Shown in pieces: positions 8,497 through 16,384 of a stretch of DNA of 64,000 bases; the stretch's first letter is position 1; the number at the start of each line of letters is the position of its first letter. The notes below the pieces were generated by a model that had not been told where the DNA came from, searched no databases, and saw nothing but the letters and a program-made list of their open reading frames with translations. The position numbers and the translations under genes are program-made. Origin of the DNA: Desulfocorpusculum sp964414345 (GTDB lineage Bacteria; Desulfobacterota; Desulfocorpusculales; Desulfocorpusculum); the NCBI GenBank assembly GCA_964414345.1, contig CAYPWF010000004.1, positions 1 to 64,000 on the forward strand, given 5' to 3'.

Positions 8497-9633
8497 TTGG
8501 AGCAGGTGCAAAGCCTATTGAAACCGGGTTATCACTACCTTTCGGGCAACGAGGCAGCAGCAGAGGGGGCCATTGCTTCCGGATGTGACTTCTACGCCGG
8601 ATATCCCATCACCCCTTCCTCAGAGATCATGGAAAGAATGGCCCAGAGACTTCCGGAGTTGGGCAGACGTTTTGTGCAGATGGAGGATGAGATAGGTTCC
8701 ATCTGCGCGGTGATTGGAGCCTCCTGGGCGGGGGCCAGGGCCATGACAGCCACTTCAGGGCCCGGCTTCAGTCTCATGATGGAGGGGCTCGGATACGCCG
8801 TGTTCACAGAGACCCCACTTGTGCTCATGGATATTCAAAGAGCCGGACCCTGCACTGGACAGGCCACCAGAGTGGGGGCCGGGGATATCATGCAGGCCAA
8901 ATGGGGAATGCACGGGGATGTCCAGGTGATAGCCCTTAGCCCTTGGTCGGTTCAAGAGATGTATGAGTTTGGAATCGATTCCTTCAACCTGGCCGAGAAA
9001 TACAGGGTACCGGTGGTGCTCCTGGGGGAGGAGGCGGTGGGCCATCTAAGGGAGCGTATCAGCATCCCCGAGAAGATCCAAATTGTGAAAAGGGATCGTT
9101 CCAAGGAGCGTCCGCCTTTTGGGACCGAGGAGCCTGCAGGCATTCCTCCTATGCCGGCATTCGGGGAGGGGGCCCGCTTGTTGGTAACCGGCTCAACCCA
9201 CGATCCATGGGGTGTCCGCCGCACCGAGGATCCAGAGGTGCACAGAAAGTTAGTGGAAAGAATCAACCGAAAGATCCTGGAGCGCAGGGAGGAGATCTCT
9301 AGGACAGAGGAGTATTTCCTCCAGGATGCTGAGCAAGCCGTCATTGCTTACGGCTTCACTGCGCGAAGTGCTCTCTATGCGGTCAAGAGACTCAGGGAAA
9401 GGGGTCGGAAAGTGGGGCTGCTTAGGCTCCAGACCCTCTGGCCTTTCCCAGAGCATGTAGTTTCGGTTTTAGGCAAGCGGGTCAAGAGGATCCTGGTGCC
9501 GGAGATGAACCTGGGGCAGGTTCTGGGGGAAGTCAGGAAAGTGGTTCACTGCCAGGCGGAAGGGTATCACCAGGTGAACGGGGAGATCATACACCCTGAG
9601 GCCATTGTGGAGGCAATGGAGAGGAGGGGCTGA
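8497..9633 (+). CDS. korA: 2-oxoacid:ferredoxin oxidoreductase, alpha subunit (KorA-like)
   Basis: This 378-residue protein is the pyrimidine-binding/transketolase-core subunit of a 2-oxoglutarate- or branched-chain 2-oxoacid:ferredoxin oxidoreductase. It shows the family opening LSGNEAAAEGAIASGC, YPITPSSE at about residues 38-45, and TATSGPGFSLM. The C-terminal part carries the extra domain (VIAYGFTARSALYAV) of KorA/VorB proteins. The start is TTG at 8497, preceded by GAGGG. The complex decarboxylates 2-oxoacids to acyl-CoA with reduction of ferredoxin, or runs in reverse under reducing conditions. The stop TGA overlaps the next ATG by one base, and beta, gamma and ferredoxin subunits follow. 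Substrate specificity (2-oxoglutarate or branched chain) is not certain. Confidence 0.88.
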   Translation: MEQVQSLLKPGYHYLSGNEAAAEGAIASGCDFYAGYPITPSSEIMERMAQRLPELGRRFVQMEDEIGSICAVIGASWAGARAMTATSGPGFSLMMEGLGYAVFTETPLVLMDIQRAGPCTGQATRVGAGDIMQAKWGMHGDVQVIALSPWSVQEMYEFGIDSFNLAEKYRVPVVLLGEEAVGHLRERISIPEKIQIVKRDRSKERPPFGTEEPAGIPPMPAFGEGARLLVTGSTHDPWGVRRTEDPEVHRKLVERINRKILERREEISRTEEYFLQDAEQAVIAYGFTARSALYAVKRLRERGRKVGLLRLQTLWPFPEHVVSVLGKRVKRILVPEMNLGQVLGEVRKVVHCQAEGYHQVNGEIIHPEAIVEAMERRG

Positions 9634-10394
9634 TGGCCAGGGATATGGATGCTTACCTCAGGGAGGAGATCCAGCAGACTCCTTTTTGCCCGGGCTGCGG
9701 TCATGGAATTCTCATGGGGGCGATCCTGAGAGCCATAGACAGTCTGGGACTTCCCATGGACCGGATGCTGTTTGTCTCAGGCATAGGCTGTGCGGCCTGG
9801 ATTCCATCCCCCCATTTTAAGGCCGACACCTTGCATACCCTTCACGGCAGAGCGGTGGCTTTTGCCACAGGGGCTAAGCTCTACAACCCTGAGCTTATCA
9901 CTTTGGTGGTAAGCGGAGACGGGGACCTCTCTTCCATAGGCGGGAATCACCTCATCCATGCAGCCAGGAGGAATCTGGATATAACAGTGATCTGCGCCAA
10001 CAACATGATTTACGGCATGACAGGGGGGCAGGTGGCCTCCACGACCCCTCTGGGGGCGCAAAGTTCCACCACTCCGGCAGGCAACCCAGAGCCTCCCTTT
10101 GATCTTTGTAAGTTGGTCCAGGCTGCAGGGGCCACCTATGTGGCCCGGTACGGGGTGGTGCAGCCCCTGCTTCTTCAGAGGGCCATCCAAAGAGGCCTCC
10201 AGCACAAGGGCTTTTCTTTTATCGAAGCCCTTTCGCCTTGTCCCACCCAATTCGGCAGAAGAAACAGAATGGGGGATGCGGCCCAGGTGCTCAAAGGGCT
10301 TCAAGAATCCCTTGTTTCCAAAAAAGAGGCCTCCAAATTGAGTCGGGAAGACCTGCAGGGGAGGGTGGTCTACGGGGAGTTTGTAAATGGCTGA
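9633..10394 (+). CDS. korB: 2-oxoacid:ferredoxin oxidoreductase, beta subunit (thiamine-PP binding)
   Basis: A 253-residue TPP-binding subunit. It has the FCPGCGHG motif near residue 20, which includes cysteines conserved in this family, the GIGCAAW segment, HGRAVAFATGAK, and the TPP/Mg motif SGDGDLSSIGGNH ending in NNMIYGMTGGQ. It completes the active site formed with the alpha subunit. The ATG shares one base with the alpha-subunit stop and is preceded by GAGGAGGGG, so translation is probably coupled. It overlaps the gamma-subunit gene by 8 bases. With only the gamma and small ferredoxin partners following, this is the four-subunit form of the enzyme. Confidence 0.9.
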   Translation: MARDMDAYLREEIQQTPFCPGCGHGILMGAILRAIDSLGLPMDRMLFVSGIGCAAWIPSPHFKADTLHTLHGRAVAFATGAKLYNPELITLVVSGDGDLSSIGGNHLIHAARRNLDITVICANNMIYGMTGGQVASTTPLGAQSSTTPAGNPEPPFDLCKLVQAAGATYVARYGVVQPLLLQRAIQRGLQHKGFSFIEALSPCPTQFGRRNRMGDAAQVLKGLQESLVSKKEASKLSREDLQGRVVYGEFVNG

Positions 10395-10980
10395 CAAGTT
10401 AGAAGTTTGTTTTGGTGGATTGGGGGGGCAGGGGATTGTGCTCATGGGCACTGTTTTGGGTGCTGCTGGGGTGAAAGAGGGTTATTGGGCCGTGGGCTCC
10501 AACTCTTATGGAGCTCAGGCAAGGGGTTCGGCCTGCAGGGCCGAGGTGATTCTGTCTTCACAGCCGGTGGATTTCCCGAGGGTGATAAGGCCGGATGTAC
10601 TGGTGGCTCTCTCGCAGGAGGCATACCAGAGATTTCTGCCGGAGGTGAAGGAAGATGGCCTGGTGATCCATGATCACCCAATGGTACAGCCCAGTCAGGA
10701 AAGCCCGGTAGTGCATTTCGGAATTGGAGGGACCGATTTGGCTTTGGAGAGCTTGGGCAGTGCCCAGGCAGCCAACGTGATCTTCTTGGGGGTGTTGGCC
10801 GGCCTTACAGGTCTTGTGTCTTTGGCAGCCCTGGCCCAAGCCGTGGATGAGGGAGTCTCTGGCAAGTTTAGGGACATGAACCAAAAGGCTTTGGCGGAGG
10901 GGTTTTCCCGCGGGCTGGAGGCTCGAAAGGAATTTGAGAAGAGCAGGAAGGGATGGCTGGAGCGCTTTAAGATAGGATGA
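10387..10980 (+). CDS. 2-oxoacid:ferredoxin oxidoreductase, gamma subunit
   Basis: This 197-residue protein belongs to the PFOR/KOR gamma domain family. It has the nucleotide-fold start GGLGGQGIVLMGTVLG, then GSNSYGAQARGSACRAEV, which is highly characteristic, and RPDVLVALSQEAYQRF. It contributes the CoA-side domain of the oxidoreductase. It overlaps the beta gene by 8 bases and is followed after 9 bases by the ferredoxin subunit. The length is normal for a free-standing gamma subunit. Confidence 0.88.
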   Translation: MADKLEVCFGGLGGQGIVLMGTVLGAAGVKEGYWAVGSNSYGAQARGSACRAEVILSSQPVDFPRVIRPDVLVALSQEAYQRFLPEVKEDGLVIHDHPMVQPSQESPVVHFGIGGTDLALESLGSAQAANVIFLGVLAGLTGLVSLAALAQAVDEGVSGKFRDMNQKALAEGFSRGLEARKEFEKSRKGWLERFKIG

Positions 10981-10989
10981 AGTGGAGGT

Positions 10990-11223
10990 ATGCAAGTGGC
11001 AAGGACTCACAGACCCCGGCTCAACAGAAAAGGCTGCAAGCTTTGCCAGATGTGTAGATATCTTTGTCCGGATCTGGCCATCAGCCTGGAGGAGTCGGGC
11101 GGATTCATGGTGATCGATCTTCGCTATTGCAAGGGTTGCGGTGTTTGCGCTGCTTTTTGTCCAGAAGGGGTAATAGAAATGGTGAGGGAGGATCAGGGGG
11201 AAGCTCTATCAAGAAGCAAGTAG
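10990..11223 (+). CDS. 2[4Fe-4S] ferredoxin subunit of the 2-oxoacid oxidoreductase (delta)
   Basis: A 77-residue protein with two 4Fe-4S binding motifs: CKLCQMCRYLCP (CxxCxxCxxxCP) and CKGCGVCAAFCP, spaced as in bacterial-type ferredoxins. It lies 9 bases behind the gamma subunit with GTGGAGG upstream. It therefore should be the integral ferredoxin domain that takes electrons from the TPP site. No other cysteines or transmembrane segments are present. It is the last gene of the operon; a dispersed repeat follows. Confidence 0.88.
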   Translation: MQVARTHRPRLNRKGCKLCQMCRYLCPDLAISLEESGGFMVIDLRYCKGCGVCAAFCPEGVIEMVREDQGEALSRSK

Positions 11224-11300
11224 GTTGAGCTTGGTCCTGACTTTTTGTGGCCGCAGCTCCGAAGCCTTGTGGGTGGGGGAAAGATCACAGCCACCGGCCC

Positions 11301-11415
11301 GCACTCAAAAACACCCTGATTTTAGGTTCGGATTTGGTCTTGGTTTGAGTCGGAATATACGGGGGCTTGTGGCGTAGCCTCCAAAGTAATAGGCTTTGGA
11401 GAACCATCCAGACTA
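11301..11415. repeat. Dispersed hairpin repeat, copy A (degenerate)
   Basis: This copy shares with copies B, C and D an ACTCAAAAACACCCTG block, a TTTGAGTCGGAATAT block and a terminal hairpin unit. Here the hairpin is CTCCAAAG/CTTTGGAG, an 8-bp stem. The end GAACCATCCAGACTAG is a mutated form of the GAATAATCCGGGCTAG end in copies B and C. It sits between two convergent genes, where it may also stop transcription from both sides. Confidence 0.7.
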
Positions 11416-12993
11416 GGTTTTCCAGCAAGACTGCGGCGCGGCCTTAGGATCCAGGGACTGGGCTAATGATCCGGCTGAGGCCAGTTCCTTGACCAGGATC
11501 AACTTGTGGTCCCCTTCTGAATAGAAGTTTTCCAGAGAGGCTTGTCTCAGATATCCCTGCCTTAAATAAAAACGCAAGGTAGGTTCGTAATCAGGCCTGG
11601 ATGAGGTCTCAACATAAAGGCGCCTTGCTCCTTCTTGGAGGATCTGCTCTTCCACCTTGGAGATCAAGATCCGGCCAATGCCGTACCCTTGGAAGCCCTT
11701 TTCCACGGCTATCCAGTAAAGATCAAAGCTGGAGGCTGTGCAGGCAATCGGACCGTAACAGGCATAGCCTATGGTGCGGCCCTGCCTTTCTACAAAAAGA
11801 AATTGATACCCGCTGGCAGCTCCTCTGGAGAGAGTTTCTTGTACAAGCTCTACTGCCACCTCCACCTCTTGGGCTCTGAACAGGCCGGTTGAGAGGACTA
11901 TCCTTCTGACCGCGGCCAGGTCTTCTGGAAGAACCTCCCTGCGAAGCCTTATTTCTCGGCCGGGGATCTCCAAGAAAGGGTCCTTTGCTTTGGCCGTGAG
12001 AGTGAGAGGGTTTCTAGGAATTCCAGATGCTTCCAGGATTCTGGCCACAACCTCTCTTGAGTCCAAGCCGGCTTGCTTTGCAGCCGCCATGAAGCCTGCA
12101 TCCGGTGAGATGCAGGGATTGGGGTTCACCTCCAGTATCCAGGGCCTACCCTCTGGATCCACTCTGATATCCACACGGGCGTAACCCCTAAGACCAAAAA
12201 GCCTCCAACATTTAAGGGCAATCTCTCCCAGCAGAGGTAAGAGCTTATCTTGCTCCTGGAAGCTAAAGGAGCGAGGAGTATTGCGGAACTGGAAAGAGTC
12301 TGGATCCCACTTGGCCTTGTAGCAGACTATTTTGGGTCTGGATTCCTCGTAATTTTGGAATAATATCTCGGCCACAGGAAGTACCTCTGGACCCGAGGGA
12401 CCCTCCAGAACTGACACATTGAATTCCCTTCCCTCTATGTACTTCTCCGCGAAAACCTCTGCACCGACGGCTTTGGCTTTTTGTTCCAAACACTCTCTTA
12501 AGGCTGCTGTGTCTTCGGGGCGAACCAAGGAGCTTTCATCTAGGCCAGCAGAGGCGTGTTCCCAAACGGACTTTAGGATCAAAGTAGAGCCGGGCGGAGT
12601 CTTGAAAGAAAGTTCGTTCCTACTTATCCATTCAGGAGTTCTTAGCCCCGCCAGTTTTAGCATTTTTTTGGCCAGGAGTTTGTTGGAACATGTGAAGAGA
12701 GCCTCTGTGGGGCAGCCTGTGTAGGGTAAAGCCAGACTCTCCAGAAGAGCAGGCCCCAAATGGATCAAGCTGCCCTTCCCGTCCAAGCTTTCCACAAGGT
12801 TGAACACAAAAGGCGGAGAAAGACTCCTGAGGAGCGATCTGGCTGCTTCCATATCCAGGGTAAGTGAAAGCGGCTCTGGATCATATCCCAGCTCCCGAAG
12901 AGCTGCTTCTACAGTCTGCACTTGCATCAGGTCGTCCAGCTCGTGAGGGGCCGCCTGAGGGGTTTGAGCAGAGCTCAAAATCACCGGTCTCAT
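11413..12993 (-). CDS. ATP-grasp ligase / GNAT acetyltransferase fusion
   Basis: A 526-residue protein. Residues 1 to about 320 resemble D-Ala-D-Ala ligase: FNLVESLDGKG, PYTGCPTEALFTCSNK, a LILKSVWEHASAGLD nucleotide loop, and WILEVNPNPCISPDAGF carrying the metal ligands. Residues about 340-510 are a GNAT acetyltransferase (IRLRREVLPEDLAAVRRI; acetyl-CoA loop GFQGYGIGRIL). The start overlaps the upstream ATP-grasp gene by 4 bases, and that gene in turn overlaps kamA by 4 bases. The three are almost surely one coupled operon. A ligase joining an amino acid or beta-amino acid, with acetylation by the second domain, is inferred; the order of reactions and substrates is unknown. The closest named relatives may be annotated only as ATP-grasp protein. 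Confidence 0.8.
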   Translation of the reverse strand: MRPVILSSAQTPQAAPHELDDLMQVQTVEAALRELGYDPEPLSLTLDMEAARSLLRSLSPPFVFNLVESLDGKGSLIHLGPALLESLALPYTGCPTEALFTCSNKLLAKKMLKLAGLRTPEWISRNELSFKTPPGSTLILKSVWEHASAGLDESSLVRPEDTAALRECLEQKAKAVGAEVFAEKYIEGREFNVSVLEGPSGPEVLPVAEILFQNYEESRPKIVCYKAKWDPDSFQFRNTPRSFSFQEQDKLLPLLGEIALKCWRLFGLRGYARVDIRVDPEGRPWILEVNPNPCISPDAGFMAAAKQAGLDSREVVARILEASGIPRNPLTLTAKAKDPFLEIPGREIRLRREVLPEDLAAVRRIVLSTGLFRAQEVEVAVELVQETLSRGAASGYQFLFVERQGRTIGYACYGPIACTASSFDLYWIAVEKGFQGYGIGRILISKVEEQILQEGARRLYVETSSRPDYEPTLRFYLRQGYLRQASLENFYSEGDHKLILVKELASAGSLAQSLDPKAAPQSCWKT

Positions 12994-14000
12994 CTATCTT
13001 CCCTCCGGCCCTTGGCGTATCTGGTAAGACCCGCACGGCTCAAGGCCGATTCCATTACTGCCTGGATGAGCTCCTTGTAAGAGATGTTGCACATCTTGCA
13101 CAAGATGGGCAGATCGGAATGGTGGGGATGGAGGCCTGCCAAGGGGTTTACCTCCAGAAACTGGATTCGGCCATCTGGCCCCTCACGCAGATCCACTCTT
13201 CCGGCATCCCTGCAACCCAACCCTCTCCAGACACTCAGCGCCAGCTCTGAGGCTTCGCCAGCCTCAGCCTCCCCGGCCAGCCTATAATTTACGAACTTCT
13301 CGCATTCCTCCTTGTTCTTGTAGGAGTACACCTGGGCCTCTGCCCCCTCAAGCAGCACCACCTCCATGACCCCCAAGACCCTTGCATTTCTCCCGGTTCC
13401 CAGGATGCCGACGGTAAATTCCCTCCCGGGCAGAAAGCTTTCCACTAGAACCGGCTGGGAATACTTCTCCAAAAGCCTTGCAGCCTCCTCTTTGAGCTCT
13501 TGGAGCGAGCTTACACAGGACTTCTCGGTGATCCCTTTCCCCGTGCCCTCGGCAACAGGCTTAAGAAAAAGAGGATAGGCAAGCTCCATGGCATCTGCGT
13601 CTTGGGGCCTCTCCAGAACACAGAAATCGGGTGTGGGCAGACCCAGGTCTCTCACCAGCCTCTTGGCAGTGGCCTTATGAAGGGTGGTTGTCAGGACCAG
13701 GGGATCTGAAAAGGTGTACGGAATGCAGTACGCGTCCAGAAGAGCGGGCACAAGGGCTTCCCGGCCGAAGCCGTGAACTCCCTCGGCTATGTTGAAAACC
13801 AGATCCCACCTTTCCCCAGCCAGAAGGCGGGCCATAAGGCTTTGGGCATTGCCTATTCTGACAGTGGAATAACCCAGCTCCTGCAGGGTCTCCTGGATGG
13901 CCTCTATGGTCTGGGGTTGGTCGAACTCGGCTGTTTCCTCCTCACCATAACCCAGGGCCAAATATTCCTGTCTCAGGTCGTAGGTGATCCCGATTTTCAT
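12990..14000 (-). CDS. D-Ala-D-Ala-ligase-like ATP-grasp protein
   Basis: This 336-residue protein has the length and order of a D-alanine--D-alanine ligase: a VFNIAEGVHGFGREALVPALLD N-domain motif, IPYTFSDPLVLTTTLHK, a FLKPVAEGTGKGI nucleotide loop, LVESFLPGREFTVGIL and a C-terminal FLEVNPLAGLHPHHSDLP metal and substrate segment. True Ddl proteins usually have a GS-rich omega loop (VKPAREGSS) and N-P-G-M-T near the end. Here the end is NPLAGL, as in many non-murein ATP-grasp ligases. It lies between the KamA gene and an ATP-grasp/GNAT fusion with 4-base overlaps on both sides. It is therefore more likely a dedicated ligase of that pathway than the cell-wall enzyme. Confidence 0.8.
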   Translation of the reverse strand: MKIGITYDLRQEYLALGYGEEETAEFDQPQTIEAIQETLQELGYSTVRIGNAQSLMARLLAGERWDLVFNIAEGVHGFGREALVPALLDAYCIPYTFSDPLVLTTTLHKATAKRLVRDLGLPTPDFCVLERPQDADAMELAYPLFLKPVAEGTGKGITEKSCVSSLQELKEEAARLLEKYSQPVLVESFLPGREFTVGILGTGRNARVLGVMEVVLLEGAEAQVYSYKNKEECEKFVNYRLAGEAEAGEASELALSVWRGLGCRDAGRVDLREGPDGRIQFLEVNPLAGLHPHHSDLPILCKMCNISYKELIQAVMESALSRAGLTRYAKGRREDR

Positions 14001-15346
14001 GGCTCGCCAACACAGCCCTGGAGGTTCTGGGAACCGTTTTCCTTTTTTGGTAAAGGGTCAGGGTACCTATAGGTGAGCCCTTTGTAGTTTCTCAGGAGCA
14101 GATCCTCCCCGTCTCTTCCCACCAGGTATTCTGGAAGGAGAGGAATCTTGCCTCCTCCTCCGGGGGCGTCTATCACGTAGGTGGGGACAGCATACCCTGT
14201 GGTGTACCCCCGCAAACCGGCTATTATCTCCAGACCTTTGGAAACCGGGGTGCGGAAGTGGGCGGATCCCACAATGGGATCGCACTGATACAGGTAGTAG
14301 GGCTTGACGCGGATCCTCAGGAGCCCGTGGAAGAGTCTTCTCATGGTCTCGAGCTCATCGTTCACACCCTTGAGGAGCACTGTCTGGCTTCCCAGGGGCA
14401 GCCCGGCGTCGGCCAGCCTTTGGCAGGCCTGGGCCACCTCAGGGGTGAGCTCTTCAGGATGGGTGAAGTGGATGCTTATCCAAAGGGGATGGAATCTCCT
14501 AAGCACCCTCAGCAGGGAGTTGGTGATTCTCTGGGGCAGCACTACAGGCACCTTGGTGCCCAGGCGCAGGAACTCCACGTGGGGGATTCTGGTTAGCCTC
14601 CCTAGCAGCCATTCGAGAGCCTGGTCGGGCAAGGTCAAAGCATCCCCTCCGGAGAGAAGCACGTCCCTGACCGTTGGCGTGGCTTGGATGTAAGAGATGG
14701 CCCTTTCCCATTGCGCTCGAGCCGCGACATTGGCCCCAGAATGACCCACCATGCGGGATCTGGTGCAGTAACGGCAATAGGTGGAACAGAATCCTGTGAC
14801 CAGGAACAGAACCCTGTCAGGGTACCTATGCACCAGTCCTCTGACCGGGCTGTCACGATCTTCCCCAAGAGGATCCTCAGCCTCCCCTGGAGAGCGCTTC
14901 TGTTCCCACAATGTGGGCACTACCGTTCTCCTGAGCCCCTGAGTAGGATCTTTTGGATCCAGGAGGCCCGCATAGTAAGGAGTGATGGCCATGGGCAGGG
15001 ACTCCCCGCCTGCCAGTATGGCTTGCTTTTCCTCTGGGCTAAGCTCCAAGACCTTCTCAAGTTGGGCCAGTTTCAATATGCGATTACTGAGTTGCCAACG
15101 CCAATCATTCCAGTCCGAAAGGCTGGCCTGGGGGAAAAACTTTTTTCTGAACCACTTGCTGCGCTCGCTGGTTACAAATCTCTGAGCCCATCTGGAGGGC
15201 TCCAGCAATGAAATTCGCAGGGAAGAATCCGAAGAGGGAAATAGGTTGGAATCAGAAGAGAAGCATTTTGCCTTGCCTTGTACTTCGCCTCCGGCCGACT
15301 GGCCCGGAGGCTCTACATCCTCGGTGAAAAGCACCTCTTTCTCCAT
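13997..15346 (-). CDS. kamA: KamA-family radical SAM protein (lysine 2,3-aminomutase-like)
   Basis: Read from the ATG at 15346, which has AGGGGGTG upstream, the protein has 449 residues. A longer frame to 15382 starts inside a terminator hairpin and is rejected. It has the family entry WNDWRWQ, the radical SAM cluster CSTYCRYC (Cys187, 191, 194) and the PLP-lysine motif PGGGGK (Lys400). Asp356 (in YQCD) and Asp393 (in VIDAPG) match the two aspartates that bind the lysine epsilon-amino group in clostridial lysine 2,3-aminomutase (293 and 330, with the same spacing to the PLP lysine). L-lysine to L-beta-lysine is therefore the likely reaction. About 45 N-terminal residues are extra and low in complexity. 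It is first in an operon with two ATP-grasp proteins. Confidence 0.85.
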   Translation of the reverse strand: MEKEVLFTEDVEPPGQSAGGEVQGKAKCFSSDSNLFPSSDSSLRISLLEPSRWAQRFVTSERSKWFRKKFFPQASLSDWNDWRWQLSNRILKLAQLEKVLELSPEEKQAILAGGESLPMAITPYYAGLLDPKDPTQGLRRTVVPTLWEQKRSPGEAEDPLGEDRDSPVRGLVHRYPDRVLFLVTGFCSTYCRYCTRSRMVGHSGANVAARAQWERAISYIQATPTVRDVLLSGGDALTLPDQALEWLLGRLTRIPHVEFLRLGTKVPVVLPQRITNSLLRVLRRFHPLWISIHFTHPEELTPEVAQACQRLADAGLPLGSQTVLLKGVNDELETMRRLFHGLLRIRVKPYYLYQCDPIVGSAHFRTPVSKGLEIIAGLRGYTTGYAVPTYVIDAPGGGGKIPLLPEYLVGRDGEDLLLRNYKGLTYRYPDPLPKKENGSQNLQGCVGEP

Positions 15347-15366
15347 TTGTCTCGCACCCCCTAATG

Positions 15367-15388
15367 AAAAGGGGGGACACATCCCCCC
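15367..15388 (-). terminator. Rho-independent terminator between OB-fold gene and kamA
   Basis: On the minus strand GGGGGGA pairs with TCCCCCC across a TGTG loop (15371-15388) and is followed by TTTTC. It stops transcription coming from the small secreted protein gene at 15438-15785. It lies about 25 bases before the kamA start, so kamA needs read-through or a promoter very close by. Confidence 0.75.
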
Positions 15389-15437
15389 TTCTTGATGTTA
15401 GAGCTATTGTTCAAAAAGCCGCTGTTTACTCCCAAAC

Positions 15438-15785
15438 TCATTCCTTGGCTTCTTTGAAATCTGAGATGCTAATTGACTTCTTGCCCTTGGCCTCCCGGAC
15501 TTTCCCGGTGACCTCCACCTTTTTCCCCACCATCTTGAGCAGCTCTTTGCCCTTCCCTTTAAGCACAACCTTGTAATCACCTTTGTCGCTTTTTACGGCC
15601 ACGGCGTTTACGTTCCCCTTGGCATCCTTTCCCACGGCCACAACCGTCCCCTTAACCGTGACCTGAGGGGTATCCGGGGCCTTCTTGGCACTGCTTTGGG
15701 AAGTCTTTTGCTCTGCAGCTATCAAGCTTGTGCAAGGTGCAAGAAGGAAAGCTCCCACAAGCAAAACTACCATTATCCTCTTCAT
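15438..15785 (-). CDS. Small secreted OB-fold-like protein
   Basis: A 115-residue protein with a clear signal peptide: MKRIM, a hydrophobic stretch, and probable cleavage near LIAAEQ at about residue 25. The mature part is a lysine-rich small beta-barrel: VTVKGTVVAVGKDAKGN, a YKVVLKG strand, VEVTGKV and an ISISDFKEAK end. It aligns by eye with the protein at 16385-16681 over its whole barrel (G-VV, D-x-x-G, VEVTG-V, FK-A), so they are paralogues. The pattern resembles periplasmic bacterial OB-fold proteins, but no named family is assigned. It lies between lipoprotein 1 and a terminator. Function is unknown; ligand or peptidoglycan contact in the periplasm is possible. Confidence 0.7.
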   Translation of the reverse strand: MKRIMVVLLVGAFLLAPCTSLIAAEQKTSQSSAKKAPDTPQVTVKGTVVAVGKDAKGNVNAVAVKSDKGDYKVVLKGKGKELLKMVGKKVEVTGKVREAKGKKSISISDFKEAKE

Positions 15786-15812
15786 TAAACTCCACCCCCC
15801 TTATCTGGGAAA

Positions 15813-15837
15813 GGGCTCCTTTTTTCCCAAGGAGCCC
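15813..15837 (-). terminator. Terminator-like hairpin after lipoprotein 1
   Basis: On the minus strand GGGCTCCTT pairs with AAGGAGCCC (9 bp) across a loop of seven bases, followed by a short TTT. It lies 30 bases after the lipoprotein stop and upstream of the small secreted protein gene. The weak T-run suggests partial termination, which would give more lipoprotein mRNA than downstream mRNA. Confidence 0.5.
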
Positions 15838-15868
15838 CAGCCTCAAGGCCTTCCCAGGAATCAGCAAG

Positions 15869-16204
15869 CTATTTCTTCATTTTCTTCATGAAGATGGCTT
15901 CGCACTTCTTGGCCGCATCATCCGCAGCCCTAGCAGAGCGCTCGGCCGAACCGGCCGCCGCCTCAGCCTTGGCCTGGGCGGCCGCTGCCTTTCGGGCCGC
16001 GGCATCGGCCTGCGTGGCCGCGGCGGTCGCCTGGCTCTTGGCGGCCTGAGCCTCGCTCAGGGCCTTGTCGGCCTTGGCCCCGGCTGCGGTGACCTTGTCA
16101 TCCACGGCCTTGAGCTGCTCTGTGGTAGCGCAGCCCATCACGCTGAAGCCCAACCCCACCAGGATAGCAATGACCCAGAACAACCCAACGTTTTTCCTCG
16201 CCAT
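15869..16204 (-). CDS. Alanine-zipper outer-membrane lipoprotein, Lpp-like (copy 1)
   Basis: A 111-residue lipoprotein. The signal peptide ends in a lipobox (SVMGC, Cys25), then comes ATTEQLKAV and a long alanine-rich heptad coiled coil (about residues 35-100), ending IFMKKMKK. This is the architecture of Braun-type lipoproteins (Lpp/OprI): a lipid anchor, a trimeric alanine zipper, and a C-terminal lysine that in E. coli Lpp is joined to peptidoglycan. Serine or aspartate after the lipid cysteine affects sorting; here the residue is alanine, compatible with outer-membrane delivery. The start has a GAGGAGG site. It is highly similar to the lipoprotein at 18503-18847. Covalent cross-linking is inferred from the terminal lysines only. 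Confidence 0.85.
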   Translation of the reverse strand: MARKNVGLFWVIAILVGLGFSVMGCATTEQLKAVDDKVTAAGAKADKALSEAQAAKSQATAAATQADAAARKAAAAQAKAEAAAGSAERSARAADDAAKKCEAIFMKKMKK

Positions 16205-16384
16205 CGATCAACCTCCTCTCCTGAATCGAGTTATCGCCCCGCCGCCGGTTCTCCCGGCCGGGCTGGAAAACTCCCGCCCTCTCCCCAACCATCACCTCCT
16301 TTCCAAGTCGCACGAGCAGTGCACCCAATTATACCCCACTCGTGGAGAAAGCCAACCCAAATATCGAGCCCCAATTAAGACTGA

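Noticed and set aside
12990..14000. Housekeeping D-Ala-D-Ala ligase
   Set aside because: Context with KamA and a second ATP-grasp, and a changed end motif, argue for a dedicated ligase; no mur genes near.
15347..15382. Longer N-terminus for the KamA protein starting at 15382
   Set aside because: The start would sit inside the terminator hairpin; ATG at 15346 has a good ribosome-binding site.
15728..16378. 216-codon plus-strand frame over lipoprotein 1
   Set aside because: Antisense to an alanine-rich coiled coil, which gives long glycine/arginine-rich shadow frames.
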